Shown: positions 1-8,081 of the stretch, piece after piece
Position numbering within the stretch: position 1 is the first letter of the stretch
Layout: the number at the start of each line of letters is the position of its first letter
From: an uncultured Bacteroides sp.
GTDB lineage: Bacteria; Bacteroidota; Bacteroidia; Bacteroidales; Bacteroidaceae
NCBI GenBank assembly: GCA_947646015.1
Contig: CANSEY010000029.1
Coordinates: 1 to 53,356, forward strand
Reading direction: 5' to 3'
Length of the DNA: 53,356 bases
The notes under the pieces: generated by a model
What the model saw: the letters and a program-made list of their open reading frames with translations, nothing else
What the model was told of the DNA's origin: nothing
Databases searched by the model: none
Translations under genes and position numbers: made by a program

Positions 1-48
1 AATCCTTTGGCCATTGCGGCTGTGCGGGTTCAAGTCCCGCTTCGAGTA
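1..48 (+). tRNA. 3' part of a type II tRNA, probably tRNA-Leu (5' end outside window)
   Basis: The T arm is complete: stem GCGGG (24-28), loop TTCAAGT (29-35), stem CCCGC (36-40). It is followed by a 7-nt acceptor strand (41-47) and discriminator A48. A long variable arm with stem GCC/GGC (10-12 with 18-20) marks the Leu/Ser/Tyr class. Discriminator A and the TTCAAGT loop favour Leu. The anticodon lies outside the window, so identity is not proven. CCA is not encoded. Confidence 0.8.
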
Positions 49-63
49 CGAGCGTCTAGCCAG

Positions 64-97
64 AAGCCTTGTAAGTCAAATGCTTACGAGGCTTTTT
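64..97 (+). terminator. Rho-independent terminator of the tRNA
   Basis: A 12-bp stem (64-75 with 83-94, one T-G wobble) closes a 7-nt loop and runs into a T-tract. It lies 15 bases after the tRNA end and reads in the same direction. Confidence 0.85.
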
Positions 98-177
98 AAA
101 TTTATTATAGACAATATATAGAAAAAGTTCATGTTCTCCGTGCGTATATTAGCGTCTCCTACAAAAATACATTTCGA

Positions 178-290
178 TTTTCCATCTTCTACCTTTTTAT
201 ACTTACTCCCTTAATAGTCAATGTGATGAATGGGTGGAAGATCGCGTTTTTAGTCCGTTTATCTTCCACCCGTATCTTCCATCTTCCACC
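178..290. repeat. ATCTTCC(A)CC short repeats with an inverted copy
   Basis: ATCTTCCACC occurs at 261-270 and 281-290, ATCTTCC again at 274-280, and a variant near 178-191. An exact inverted copy GGGTGGAAGAT at 232-242 can pair with ATCTTCCACCC at 261-271, giving an 11-bp stem with an 18-nt loop. Function unknown. Confidence 0.6.
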
Positions 291-439
291 TGAATATTAG
301 AGAACCTTATAATCGATAATGTGCTGATTCACAATATTAAGAGGCATATTAATTAACTAAATACGTTATTTAAAGCATCTTGTTTTCTTTTATTGTTTAG
401 TCGAAAATACTCTGTTCTTTATCCTGTCCCTGCTACCTG

Positions 440-505
440 TGCTCATGAGCCCACGTATCTGTGCCCATAGGTCCGCATACCGGAGACCATGAGCTCGCGT
501 ACCAG
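440..505. repeat. Three imperfect 22-bp tandem repeats
   Basis: Units at 440-461, 462-483 and 484-505 share the pattern tgcyCATgaGcyCrCGTAyc. A weaker fourth unit may precede them at about 418-439. They are visibly more GC-rich than the surrounding AT-rich DNA. The 22-bp period argues against a protein repeat. Confidence 0.6.
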
Positions 506-847
506 GGCTGAGATAAAGATATTGAGATTCATTATAATAGACTTGAATACAATGTCTTAAGAGTAGGGACAAATACAGTTGTTTGGTTTATGATTTGTAA
601 AGAAGAAAAGAATCGTTATGCTCTATCGGAATGGTAATTGGGATAAGGTTATATTGGTTAAGATCATTTTCTTTTTAATTCCGATCCATAAATTGAGACT
701 GGGATTACGTATCACACTTCTAATGTGAATTACTTTAGTCGGGTTATTGTATTCTCTTTTGAAAATGCTTCTGAGGATCTTTATGCTTTTAGACTATTGC
801 ATGGACTTTCTTGAGATTGTTCTTCTTTTTTATCCCTAAAAAAGTAC

Positions 848-855
848 TACTTTTG
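848..855 (+). promoter_or_regulatory. Candidate -7 box TACTTTTG for the downstream glycosidase gene
   Basis: Matches the Bacteroidetes -7 consensus TAnnTTTG. No TTTG lies at the usual distance upstream. It would give a leader of about 110 bases before the start at 972. Confidence 0.35.
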
Positions 856-971
856 TAATAAACCTTTGTCTTTTTGTAAAAAGGATATTGAAACTTTTAT
901 ATATGTTCTAATTATCAGTGATTTGTATTACTGAGAAGTATAATCGACTGTTAAACACACACGCATTAAAT

Positions 972-3287
972 ATGAAGTTAAAGTTTCTCTTTCTGTTTCT
1001 AAGCTATAGCTTATCGATACATTCGCAAAATAACTTATTGTATGCTGATTTGTCAAAGGATTCGCTCTTCTTTGAACAAAAAAAGGCACTGCTTACGGCA
1101 ACATGGCATAAACCTTTCAGTTATAGCAGTATTCAGAGCAATCATGCTCCTTTAGGCCCCTATATGGGGAATGGAGATGTAGGGGTAGTGGCATTTACAT
1201 CGGACAATAGTCAGACATTAAAGATATCGAAAGTGGATTTTGTCACGGATGGTTGGACAGACTGGGCAGGCAGTGGTCCGGCTGCTTTGCCCATTGGCGG
1301 GGTGAATATCACTGTAAACTCTCCGGTATATTCCGGCTTTGTCACAGTCAACCGGGCGGACCCTTCCGGATTTAGTTATCAGATGGACCAGTTAAATAGT
1401 GAGTTACGAATGACTACTGCTACTGCTCAGCAGGTTAAAATGGTCAGTTGGATGGGAGTGAATGAAAATATGATAATAACTGAGTTGACCACCTCTTCAA
1501 AAACTCCGGTTCCTATTTCGGTAGATACTTATGCTGATAATCAATCTGCTTCTTATACAACTACAGCACAGGTGAATGGACAAATAGCTCAAGTCACTCG
1601 GCAAACGAAGATTGATGCGGTGAGATGGATTTCTTGTGCCGGTATATCCACTAAAATAGTGGGAGTTATGTCTAAACCGGAATGCCTGTCCGAGTCGATG
1701 GTCCGATCAAATTTTCAGCTGACAGCTTCCGATACGCTTCTCGTTGTGGTATATGTTTCGGGAGGTGGAAAAGGAAATGATCCGCAACTGCCAACGGCCT
1801 ATAACAAACTGTTGACTTTAAATAAAGCGGATGTGACTCAATTGAAAATGGCGAAAAAAGCATGGTGGAAAGATATGTGGACCCGTTCATATGTGGAAAC
1901 GAATGACGAGTTGTTGAATCGTCACTACTTGTCGTCCATTTATTTACTAGCTTCTGCCTATAACGAACATTCACCGGTATCCGGTGGCATGTATGGAGTC
2001 TGGAATATGGATGACAAAATGATGTACCATGGTGATATTCACCTGAACTATAACAGTCAAGCGGGATTCTATAGTGCTTTTTCATCCAATCGTCCGGAAA
2101 TAGCCTTGCCTTTCTATAAAACGATAGAGTTGCTGATACCCGAAGGAAAACAGCGGGCAAAGGAAGAAATGGGAATTATGCATCCATCATGGGAAGGAAA
2201 GTCTTGCAGGGGAATACTATTTCCTGTAGGGGCCTTGGGTATCGGGGTGTTTTATAATTATTATTGGCAACAAACCATGAATGCTCCGTTCAATGTTCCT
2301 CTGTTCAGTTGGTATTATGAATACACCGGTGATTTGAACTTTTTACGGTATCGGGCGTATCCTTATATTCGTCTTTGTGGCGATTTTTATGAAGACTATA
2401 TGCAGAAGGAGACATACGGCAAATCATATCGTTATACCATAACGACAGGAGGACACGAGGATTCGTGGGATCTGAACCCTCCTTCCGATTTAGCTTTTGT
2501 GAAACAGACGTTCGGTTTGTTAGTGAGGTACAGTAAGCTGTTGGGAGTAGATCAAAAACGACGGAAGAAATGGAATGACATTTTGTCTCATCTTCCGGAG
2601 TATAAGGTGATAATGCCGACCAAAATACCTAATCAAGGCTTGCCTGTCTATGCGAAGAACGAGGCCGGATGGGATTTGCCAAGCCATGCCATACAGTTGC
2701 ATGCTGCCTATCCCTGTGAAATACTGAATTTACATTCGGACTCTACAGCCTTGCAGATAGCCCGAAACACATTGTATTATTATGAGGTTTCTCAAAAGGG
2801 ATTTACCAATACGATGAACGAATTGGGATTGAGTGCTTTTGTGATGGGGGCCCGTATCAGATTTGATCCCGATCTCTTATTGGAAAATATGAAGACTTTG
2901 ATAAAAACGGCCGGAACTAATTTTCTGATTATCGACGGGCATCATTGTACTGAGAAAACTGCTGTTATAGAGACGGTAAACTCAATGATGCTCCAAACGG
3001 TGGAGGGTGTCATCTATCTTTTTCCATGTTGGACACAAACACCGGCTGCGTTTACGAGGCTTAGAGCAAAAGGAGCCTTTCTCGTTTCTGCCGATTATGA
3101 CGGAACGTCAGTGGGCGGTCTGAAAATCTTTAGTGAGAAAGGAGGTATATGCAGACTGAGCAATCCTTGGAGGGGAAGAAGACTTCGGGTCACCGAGAAT
3201 GGAAAACCCGTCTCCGTGAAAGAACAAAACAATGTCTGTTCATTTATTACCCGAAAAGGAAGCACTTATACGATAGTAGGTCTTTAA
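972..3287 (+). CDS. Secreted glycosidase-like protein (GH95-like, six-hairpin fold)
   Basis: About 771 residues from the chosen start. An in-frame ATG at 918 would add 18 residues before the signal peptide, so I start at 972, where MKLKFLFLFLSYSLSIHSQ is a typical export signal. The segment PLGPYMGNGDVGVVAF near the N-terminus resembles the PLGNG-G entry motif of GH95-type alpha-L-fucosidases and related DUF5703 proteins. The middle (GVWNMDDKMMYHGDIHLNYN) resembles the alpha/alpha barrel substrate region of that clan. This suggests a periplasmic or surface carbohydrate-active enzyme, but the exact family and substrate cannot be fixed from sequence alone. It stands alone, with no SusC/D partner nearby, and ends at a bidirectional terminator facing the DUF2007 gene. 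Confidence 0.7.
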   Translation: MKLKFLFLFLSYSLSIHSQNNLLYADLSKDSLFFEQKKALLTATWHKPFSYSSIQSNHAPLGPYMGNGDVGVVAFTSDNSQTLKISKVDFVTDGWTDWAGSGPAALPIGGVNITVNSPVYSGFVTVNRADPSGFSYQMDQLNSELRMTTATAQQVKMVSWMGVNENMIITELTTSSKTPVPISVDTYADNQSASYTTTAQVNGQIAQVTRQTKIDAVRWISCAGISTKIVGVMSKPECLSESMVRSNFQLTASDTLLVVVYVSGGGKGNDPQLPTAYNKLLTLNKADVTQLKMAKKAWWKDMWTRSYVETNDELLNRHYLSSIYLLASAYNEHSPVSGGMYGVWNMDDKMMYHGDIHLNYNSQAGFYSAFSSNRPEIALPFYKTIELLIPEGKQRAKEEMGIMHPSWEGKSCRGILFPVGALGIGVFYNYYWQQTMNAPFNVPLFSWYYEYTGDLNFLRYRAYPYIRLCGDFYEDYMQKETYGKSYRYTITTGGHEDSWDLNPPSDLAFVKQTFGLLVRYSKLLGVDQKRRKKWNDILSHLPEYKVIMPTKIPNQGLPVYAKNEAGWDLPSHAIQLHAAYPCEILNLHSDSTALQIARNTLYYYEVSQKGFTNTMNELGLSAFVMGARIRFDPDLLLENMKTLIKTAGTNFLIIDGHHCTEKTAVIETVNSMMLQTVEGVIYLFPCWTQTPAAFTRLRAKGAFLVSADYDGTSVGGLKIFSEKGGICRLSNPWRGRRLRVTENGKPVSVKEQNNVCSFITRKGSTYTIVGL

Positions 3288-3356
3288 CGGTAAGAAGCGT
3301 CATTCTTTTGTGAGAACAAAAGTGGTACTAATGGAATATAAGTGCTGTCAATCAAA

Positions 3357-3394
3357 AAAAAGCCGGAATGCAACACGATACATTCCGGCTTTAC
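3357..3394. terminator. Bidirectional terminator between convergent genes
   Basis: A 12-bp perfect stem (3359-3370 with 3381-3392) has a 10-nt loop, an A-run on the left and Ts on the right. It can therefore stop the plus-strand glycosidase gene and the minus-strand DUF2007 gene. Confidence 0.85.
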
Positions 3395-3425
3395 TTTCCT
3401 AATCAAACCTAATCTAACAAACCAT

Positions 3426-3626
3426 TTATGAAGCTGTCCGGCCGCCGATTACCCGCATCGCTGCCGTGTAATATTCACATGGAACGGAAAGCAATATGCT
3501 GCCTATACCTTTGTCTTTCATAGCCACTTCGATAGATGCGGCTTTCAGGAGGCTTTTGACACTTGCTACTTCCCATGGACTGCCCGCGAACACTTCAATC
3601 TGAGAAATCTTTCTGCTTACTATCAT
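3426..3626 (-). CDS. DUF2007 small protein
   Basis: 66 residues, a complete small single-domain protein. The segment EVFAGSPWEVASVKSLLKAA followed by IEV is characteristic of the DUF2007 ferredoxin-like fold, sometimes called a putative signal-transducing protein. No signal peptide or membrane segment is visible, so it should be cytosolic. It is monocistronic: a terminator lies downstream at 3357-3394 and a -7 box upstream at 3657-3664. It lies downstream of the acyl-CoA synthetase gene on the same strand but is separated from it by about 150 bases. The molecular function of the family is not established. Confidence 0.8.
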   Translation of the reverse strand: MIVSRKISQIEVFAGSPWEVASVKSLLKAASIEVAMKDKGIGSILLSVPCEYYTAAMRVIGGRTAS

Positions 3627-3656
3627 TTGCTCTTAATTGTTTAATGGTTACGGATG

Positions 3657-3664
3657 CAAATATA
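3657..3664 (-). promoter_or_regulatory. Candidate -7 box TATATTTG for the DUF2007 gene
   Basis: Perfect TAnnTTTG on the minus strand, 30 bases upstream of the DUF2007 start codon. No clear -33 element is seen at 19-21 bases. Confidence 0.45.
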
Positions 3665-3774
3665 GCAGGTTGTTTGTTCATTTAAGAACAATTTCTGTTC
3701 AGATTATAACACTTTTGTTGCAAACGTTTGCTCAATTTCGTATTTGATTGTTTTTTGTTGTTTTTGAGACATGA

Positions 3775-5430
3775 TTATTTCTCGTCATTCTTCCGAATTT
3801 CCACTCGTCGGATTTTACCGCTAATGGTCTTAGGCAATTCGTCGACAAATTCGATGACGCGTGGATATTTATAAGGAGCTGTGACTTTCTTCACATGATT
3901 CTGGAGCTCTTTTACCAGGTCTTCCCCTTTGCGTTCACGATACTCTTTGGCCAGAACGATGGTAGCTTTCACTAACTGTCCGCGTATTTCGTCGGGAACG
4001 CCGGTTATGGCACATTCTACTACGGCGGGATGTGTCATCAATGCACTTTCCACTTCGAACGGACCGATACGGTAACCGGAACTTTTGATTACGTCATCGG
4101 CGCGTCCCACGAACCATAGATAACCGTCTTCATCTTTCCAGGCTACGTCGCCAGTGTAGTATATTCCGTCGTGCCATGCTTCGTGTGTACGCGAGGCGTC
4201 CCGATAGTATTCTTTGAACAGTCCCAGTGGCTTTCCTTTGTTAGTCCGGATTACGATCTGTCCTTGCTCTCCGGCTTCTACCGACCGTCCTTCGTAATCG
4301 ATCAGATCAACATTGTATTGTGGATTGGGCACCCCCATACTTCCCGGTTTGGGTTCCATCCATGGGAAAGTGGCTACTGTCAGTGTAGTCTCGGTCTGTC
4401 CGAAGCCTTCCATCAGTTTGATGCCTGTTAACTTTTTGAATGTGTCGAAAACAGCCGGATTCAAGGCCTCACCTGCAATGGTGCAATATTCCAATGACGA
4501 AAGGTCATATTTCGTCAGGTCTTCGTGGATAAGGAAACGGAAAATGGTGGGAGGGGCACAGAGTGAAGTGACATGGTAATTTTGTATCTTTTCCAATATA
4601 TCGGCAGGAGTGAACTTTTCATGATCATATACGAATACATTTGCTCCGGCAATCCATTGTCCGTAGAGCTTTCCCCACACTGCTTTTCCCCAGCCGGTGT
4701 CGGCAATGGTGAGATGGAGGCTGTTTTCTTTCAGATTGTGCCAGAAACTACCGGTTACGATATGCCCCAATGGATAAGTGAAGTCGTGTGCAACCATCTT
4801 AGGCTCTCCGGTTGTTCCGCTGGTGAAGTACATCAGTGAAATGTCATCGTTGGTGTTCGGATGTTCCGGCTTTACGAAAGGCGCCGCATGCTCGATGCCC
4901 TGATGGAAGTCATCAAATCCTTCGGGTATTTCGGGCCCTACGCTAACTAAATGCTTTACAGTAGGAGAGTCCGGCATAGCATCTATTATGTGTTTGGTGA
5001 CCACTTCTTCTCCGGCAGCCACAATCATTTTTATGTTGGCTGCATTGCAACGGTATACAATGTCTTTCTTGGTTAGCAGGTGTGTAGCCGGAATAACGAC
5101 TGCCCCTAGTTTGTGCAGGGCAATGATGCTGAACCAGAATTCATAGCGTCGTTTCAATATCAGCATGACCATATCACCATGTCCGATACCCAGGCTCTGA
5201 AAATAAGAGGCTGTCCGGTCAGTATATTGTTTCATATCCGCAAAAGAGAACTGGTGGTGTTCACCTTTGTCATTAGTCCATAATAAGGCCGGTTTGTCTG
5301 GTTGTTCGGCAGCCCAGGCATCCACTATGTCATATCCGAAGTTGAAGTTGTCCGGAACGTGTATCTTTAAGTTTTTCACAAAGTCTTCCTGTGAACTGAA
5401 GGAAGTTTGAGATAAAAATCTATCTATCAT
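3775..5430 (-). CDS. AMP-forming acyl-CoA synthetase (acetyl-CoA synthetase-like)
   Basis: 551 residues, the normal length for the ANL adenylating family. The ATP/AMP-binding A3 motif YFTSGTTGEPKM lies near residues 201-212. The AMP-contact segment is in YYTGDVAWKDEDGYLWFVGR, the hinge motif is GRADDVIKSSGYRIGP, and the catalytic lysine is in PKTISGKIRR near residue 539. The enzyme activates a carboxylic acid to acyl-AMP and then acyl-CoA; medium-chain or aromatic acids are as possible as acetate. No signal peptide, so cytosolic. It starts 17 bases after the XRE-cupin gene and is almost certainly co-transcribed with it, implying control by that regulator, perhaps in response to the acid or its CoA ester. 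Confidence 0.9.
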   Translation of the reverse strand: MIDRFLSQTSFSSQEDFVKNLKIHVPDNFNFGYDIVDAWAAEQPDKPALLWTNDKGEHHQFSFADMKQYTDRTASYFQSLGIGHGDMVMLILKRRYEFWFSIIALHKLGAVVIPATHLLTKKDIVYRCNAANIKMIVAAGEEVVTKHIIDAMPDSPTVKHLVSVGPEIPEGFDDFHQGIEHAAPFVKPEHPNTNDDISLMYFTSGTTGEPKMVAHDFTYPLGHIVTGSFWHNLKENSLHLTIADTGWGKAVWGKLYGQWIAGANVFVYDHEKFTPADILEKIQNYHVTSLCAPPTIFRFLIHEDLTKYDLSSLEYCTIAGEALNPAVFDTFKKLTGIKLMEGFGQTETTLTVATFPWMEPKPGSMGVPNPQYNVDLIDYEGRSVEAGEQGQIVIRTNKGKPLGLFKEYYRDASRTHEAWHDGIYYTGDVAWKDEDGYLWFVGRADDVIKSSGYRIGPFEVESALMTHPAVVECAITGVPDEIRGQLVKATIVLAKEYRERKGEDLVKELQNHVKKVTAPYKYPRVIEFVDELPKTISGKIRRVEIRKNDEK

Positions 5431-5447
5431 CTTGTTTATTTAAATAA

Positions 5448-6002
5448 TTACATGATTACTGCCAGGAAACGTACTGTTTTCCCGTCGAGTGCTTTCATTC
5501 CATGAGGTAGTTTTGAATTGAAGTACAGGCTGTCCCCTTCGTTTAATATCAAGTCTTTTCCATCTATACTGATCATCATGCGGCCTTCAAGTACCAGGTT
5601 GAATTCCTGTCCGCTATGACTGTTATAGTGTATCGGCTCGATGTCGGGTTTGGGTTCGACAGTTACAATGAACGGGTCGGCATTCCGGTTCATAAAACCT
5701 GCTGCCAGTGACTGGTATTTATAAGCCTTTGTGCGCTCAATACTGGTTCCTTTTCCTGCACGGGTCAGGAAGTAACTACTCATCTTGGGCTCTTCGCCAA
5801 ACATCAGAGCGTCGAGAGCGATTCCGTATTTACGTGCGATTTTTTGCAGCATACTCACTGAAATGTCGTAATCTCCCGTTTCTGCGAGGCGATATTCTTC
5901 CGCTGAAATCTCGCAATCACGGGCGATGTCTTCGGCCGTCAGTTCGAGTACGTCACGTAATCCGCGCAGACGTTCTGCTATTTGTTTAATTTGGTCGTCC
6001 AT
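5448..6002 (-). CDS. XRE-family regulator with C-terminal cupin domain
   Basis: 184 residues. Residues 1-65 form a helix-turn-helix of the XRE type, including EDIARDCEISAEEYRLAETG and the following helix. Residues 105-184 form a small cupin barrel, with HYNSHSGQEFNLVLEGRM and the terminal LPHGMKALDGK strand carrying the His/Glu positions usual for ligand or metal binding. Such proteins often regulate an adjacent metabolic gene with a small acid as effector. It lies 59 bases after proC and 17 bases before the acyl-CoA synthetase gene, so a local regulator of that enzyme is the simplest reading. Confidence 0.88.
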   Translation of the reverse strand: MDDQIKQIAERLRGLRDVLELTAEDIARDCEISAEEYRLAETGDYDISVSMLQKIARKYGIALDALMFGEEPKMSSYFLTRAGKGTSIERTKAYKYQSLAAGFMNRNADPFIVTVEPKPDIEPIHYNSHSGQEFNLVLEGRMMISIDGKDLILNEGDSLYFNSKLPHGMKALDGKTVRFLAVIM

Positions 6003-6061
6003 ATCAATTTTAGTGTTTAGTGATTATTTGTTTTATATTTTGTGATTACAGTGTCCGGCCA

Positions 6062-6835
6062 CTATCTTGATGCTTTCATTGCTTTAATGATGGCAGAGGT
6101 GAATCCATTATGCTCCAGTTCGTTGATGCCTTTAATGGTAATTCCGCCGGGTGTAGTCACTTTGTCGATCTCAACGCTTGGATGGGTGTCATTGTTCAGT
6201 ATCAGTTCGGCGGCACCTTTTACAGATTGGGCAATCATATCCATGGCATCCGATGGCCGGATTCCCATTTCGATGCCCGCTTGCATGGCAGCCTGAATAT
6301 ATTTCAGTACGTAAGCGATACCGCAGGAAGTCAGGGCGGTAGCCGCTTCCAATTTGTCTTCAGGCAAAATCATTGCCATACCCATCTCGCTGAATAGATT
6401 GACCATCAGTGCTTCTAATTCTTGGCCGGCATTTCGCGAAGCAATCAGTGTCATGCTCTGTAATTCACTGATAGCTGTGTTGGGGACAATACGGAACATA
6501 GGCATTTCAGGTTCTACTACATCATGAGCCAATTGTTCGAAACTGATACCGGCAGCAACAGAGACCAGAATCTGTTTGCTTCTTAGTTTCATTTCTCGGA
6601 GTACACCTCTGATCAGCCAAGGTTTCACAGCTAGAATCACGATATCAGCACCAGTAGCAGCTTCAGCATTATTGCGAGTGATAGCAATAGAAGGAAATTC
6701 TTTCTTTAGTGCTTCCAGCTTTCCAATGCTGGGGTTGGATACTATTATATCGGAAGCCGGAATCAGCTTACCTTTTGCCAGTCCGCAGGCAATGGAGCCC
6801 CCCATATTTCCTGCACCAATGATAGCTACTTTCAT
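6062..6835 (-). CDS. proC: Pyrroline-5-carboxylate reductase
   Basis: 257 residues. It reduces 1-pyrroline-5-carboxylate to proline with NAD(P)H, the last step of proline synthesis. The Rossmann motif GAGNMGGSIA starts at residue 7, and the family segments AVKPWLIRGVL and TPGGITIKGI are present, the last matching the signature found in ProC enzymes. Cytosolic. It follows argD but is separated from it by a strong hairpin (6877-6921) and has its own -7 box, so it probably begins a second transcript continuing into the XRE-cupin and acyl-CoA synthetase genes. Confidence 0.95.
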   Translation of the reverse strand: MKVAIIGAGNMGGSIACGLAKGKLIPASDIIVSNPSIGKLEALKKEFPSIAITRNNAEAATGADIVILAVKPWLIRGVLREMKLRSKQILVSVAAGISFEQLAHDVVEPEMPMFRIVPNTAISELQSMTLIASRNAGQELEALMVNLFSEMGMAMILPEDKLEAATALTSCGIAYVLKYIQAAMQAGIEMGIRPSDAMDMIAQSVKGAAELILNNDTHPSVEIDKVTTPGGITIKGINELEHNGFTSAIIKAMKASR

Positions 6836-6863
6836 ATTATATAATTATTTAGTCTGTTTCTGA

Positions 6864-6871
6864 CAAAGGTA
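6864..6871 (-). promoter_or_regulatory. Candidate -7 box TACCTTTG for proC
   Basis: Perfect TAnnTTTG on the minus strand, 28 bases upstream of the proC start. A TTTG lies 23 bases further upstream (6895-6898), somewhat beyond the usual spacing and inside the loop of the preceding terminator hairpin. Confidence 0.45.
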
Positions 6872-6876
6872 TAAGT

Positions 6877-6921
6877 AAAAAGTGAAAATACGAGCAAACG
6901 TGGCAGGTATTTTCACTTTTT
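6877..6921 (-). terminator. Terminator hairpin between argD and proC
   Basis: A perfect 15-bp inverted repeat (6877-6891 with 6907-6921) has a 15-nt loop. The stem end reads TTTTT on the minus strand, as expected for an intrinsic terminator. It marks the likely end of the arginine operon. Confidence 0.7.
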
Positions 6922-6947
6922 CACTTTCCTTATAAGGATGCTGATTA

Positions 6948-8072
6948 TTAACCGAGTACTTTTCTTAGCCGGGCGAGGAATTCATCGGCTTCCTCTTTGC
7001 TGAGGCAGAGAGGAGGCAACAATCGGATTACGTTCGTACCGCTGGCACCGGTAAATACTTTTTGTTCGTGGATCAGGCGGCTCCGGATTTCCTTTACCGG
7101 TTGGTCAAATTCCATTCCGATCATTAATCCGCATCCGCGCACTTCTTTGATTTCCTTGAATTTTTTCAGTTCTTCCAGCAGATAGGAGCCGATGTTGGCT
7201 GCATTTTCTACTAAATTCTCCTGTTCGATGACATCCATTACTGCCAATGCAGCCGAGCAAGCCAGATGATTGCCCCCGAAAGTTGTTCCAAGCATGCCAT
7301 ATACGGGTGTAAACATAGGACTGATCAGTACTCCGGCCATCGGGAATCCGTTTCCGATTCCTTTGGCAACTGTAATAATATCCGGTTTGATTCCGGCATA
7401 TTGGTGAGCGAAGAATTTGCCACTACGTCCGTAACCGCTTTGTATTTCATCCAGAATCAGGATTGTTCCGTGTTCTGTACAGGCTTTGCGGAGCTCTTGC
7501 AGGAATTCGGGAGTCGGTATTTTGATACCGCCAACTCCCTGTATGCCTTCAATGATGACAGCACAAATATCTTCTTTTGCCAATTCGGCTTTCGCAGCCT
7601 CTATGTCATTTAGCGGAAGGTAGGTGATGTGTCCGTTGGCATTGATCGGAGCTATAATTTTAGGATTATCTGTGGCCTCGACTGCTAGTGAAGTGCGTCC
7701 GTGAAAAGCTTTCCCAAAAGAGATCACTTTGGTACGTCCGTTATGGAACGAAGCCAGTTTCAACGCGTTTTCATTTGCTTCGGCACCACTGTTTATCAGG
7801 AATAGGGAATAATCTTCATATCCGGATATTTTTCCGAGACGTTCGGCTACCTGTTGTTGCAGCTTGTTGATTACGGAGTTTGAATAGAAGCCCAGGGTTG
7901 CCACCTGCTTGCTAATCATGTCAACATAATGGGGATGAGCATGTCCGATAGAGATAACGGCATGGCCTCCATAAAGATCCAGGTATTCGGTTCCATTCTC
8001 GTCCCAGACGTGACAACCCTTTCCTTTTATTATGTTTATATCGAAAAGTGGATATACATCAAATAAGTTCAT
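6948..8072 (-). CDS. argD: Acetylornithine (or succinylornithine) aminotransferase
   Basis: 374 residues, a class III PLP aminotransferase. The pyridoxal-phosphate lysine is K237 in TVAKGIGNG, preceded by the cofactor-contact motif ILDEIQSGYGR. The phosphate-binding segment SGAEANENALKLA is near residue 96. It converts the N-acyl-glutamate semialdehyde to N-acyl-ornithine in arginine synthesis. In B. fragilis the intermediates are reported to carry a succinyl group rather than acetyl, so the physiological substrate may be N-succinyl. It starts 9 bases after argC and is the last gene before the operon terminator. Confidence 0.93.
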   Translation of the reverse strand: MNLFDVYPLFDINIIKGKGCHVWDENGTEYLDLYGGHAVISIGHAHPHYVDMISKQVATLGFYSNSVINKLQQQVAERLGKISGYEDYSLFLINSGAEANENALKLASFHNGRTKVISFGKAFHGRTSLAVEATDNPKIIAPINANGHITYLPLNDIEAAKAELAKEDICAVIIEGIQGVGGIKIPTPEFLQELRKACTEHGTILILDEIQSGYGRSGKFFAHQYAGIKPDIITVAKGIGNGFPMAGVLISPMFTPVYGMLGTTFGGNHLACSAALAVMDVIEQENLVENAANIGSYLLEELKKFKEIKEVRGCGLMIGMEFDQPVKEIRSRLIHEQKVFTGASGTNVIRLLPPLCLSKEEADEFLARLRKVLG

Positions 8073-8081
8073 TGTTTCTTC

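Larger units (their letters stand above)
98..917. other. Long gene-poor intergenic region
   Basis: No open frame here has a plausible signal peptide, known motif or start context. The 60-codon minus-strand frame at 390-572 runs through 22-bp tandem repeats whose period is not a multiple of three and looks fortuitous. The stretch holds ATCTTCC-type repeats (178-290), the 22-bp repeats (440-505) and a candidate promoter (848-855). It may be decayed former coding DNA next to a tRNA gene. Confidence 0.6.

Noticed and set aside
390-572. 60-codon minus-strand open frame
   Set aside because: It runs through 22-bp tandem repeats that break the reading-frame period and has no start context or family feature.
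1-900. Integrated element beside the tRNA gene
   Set aside because: No integrase, no repeated tRNA 3' end further along the window and no phage or conjugation genes were found; only short repeats remain.
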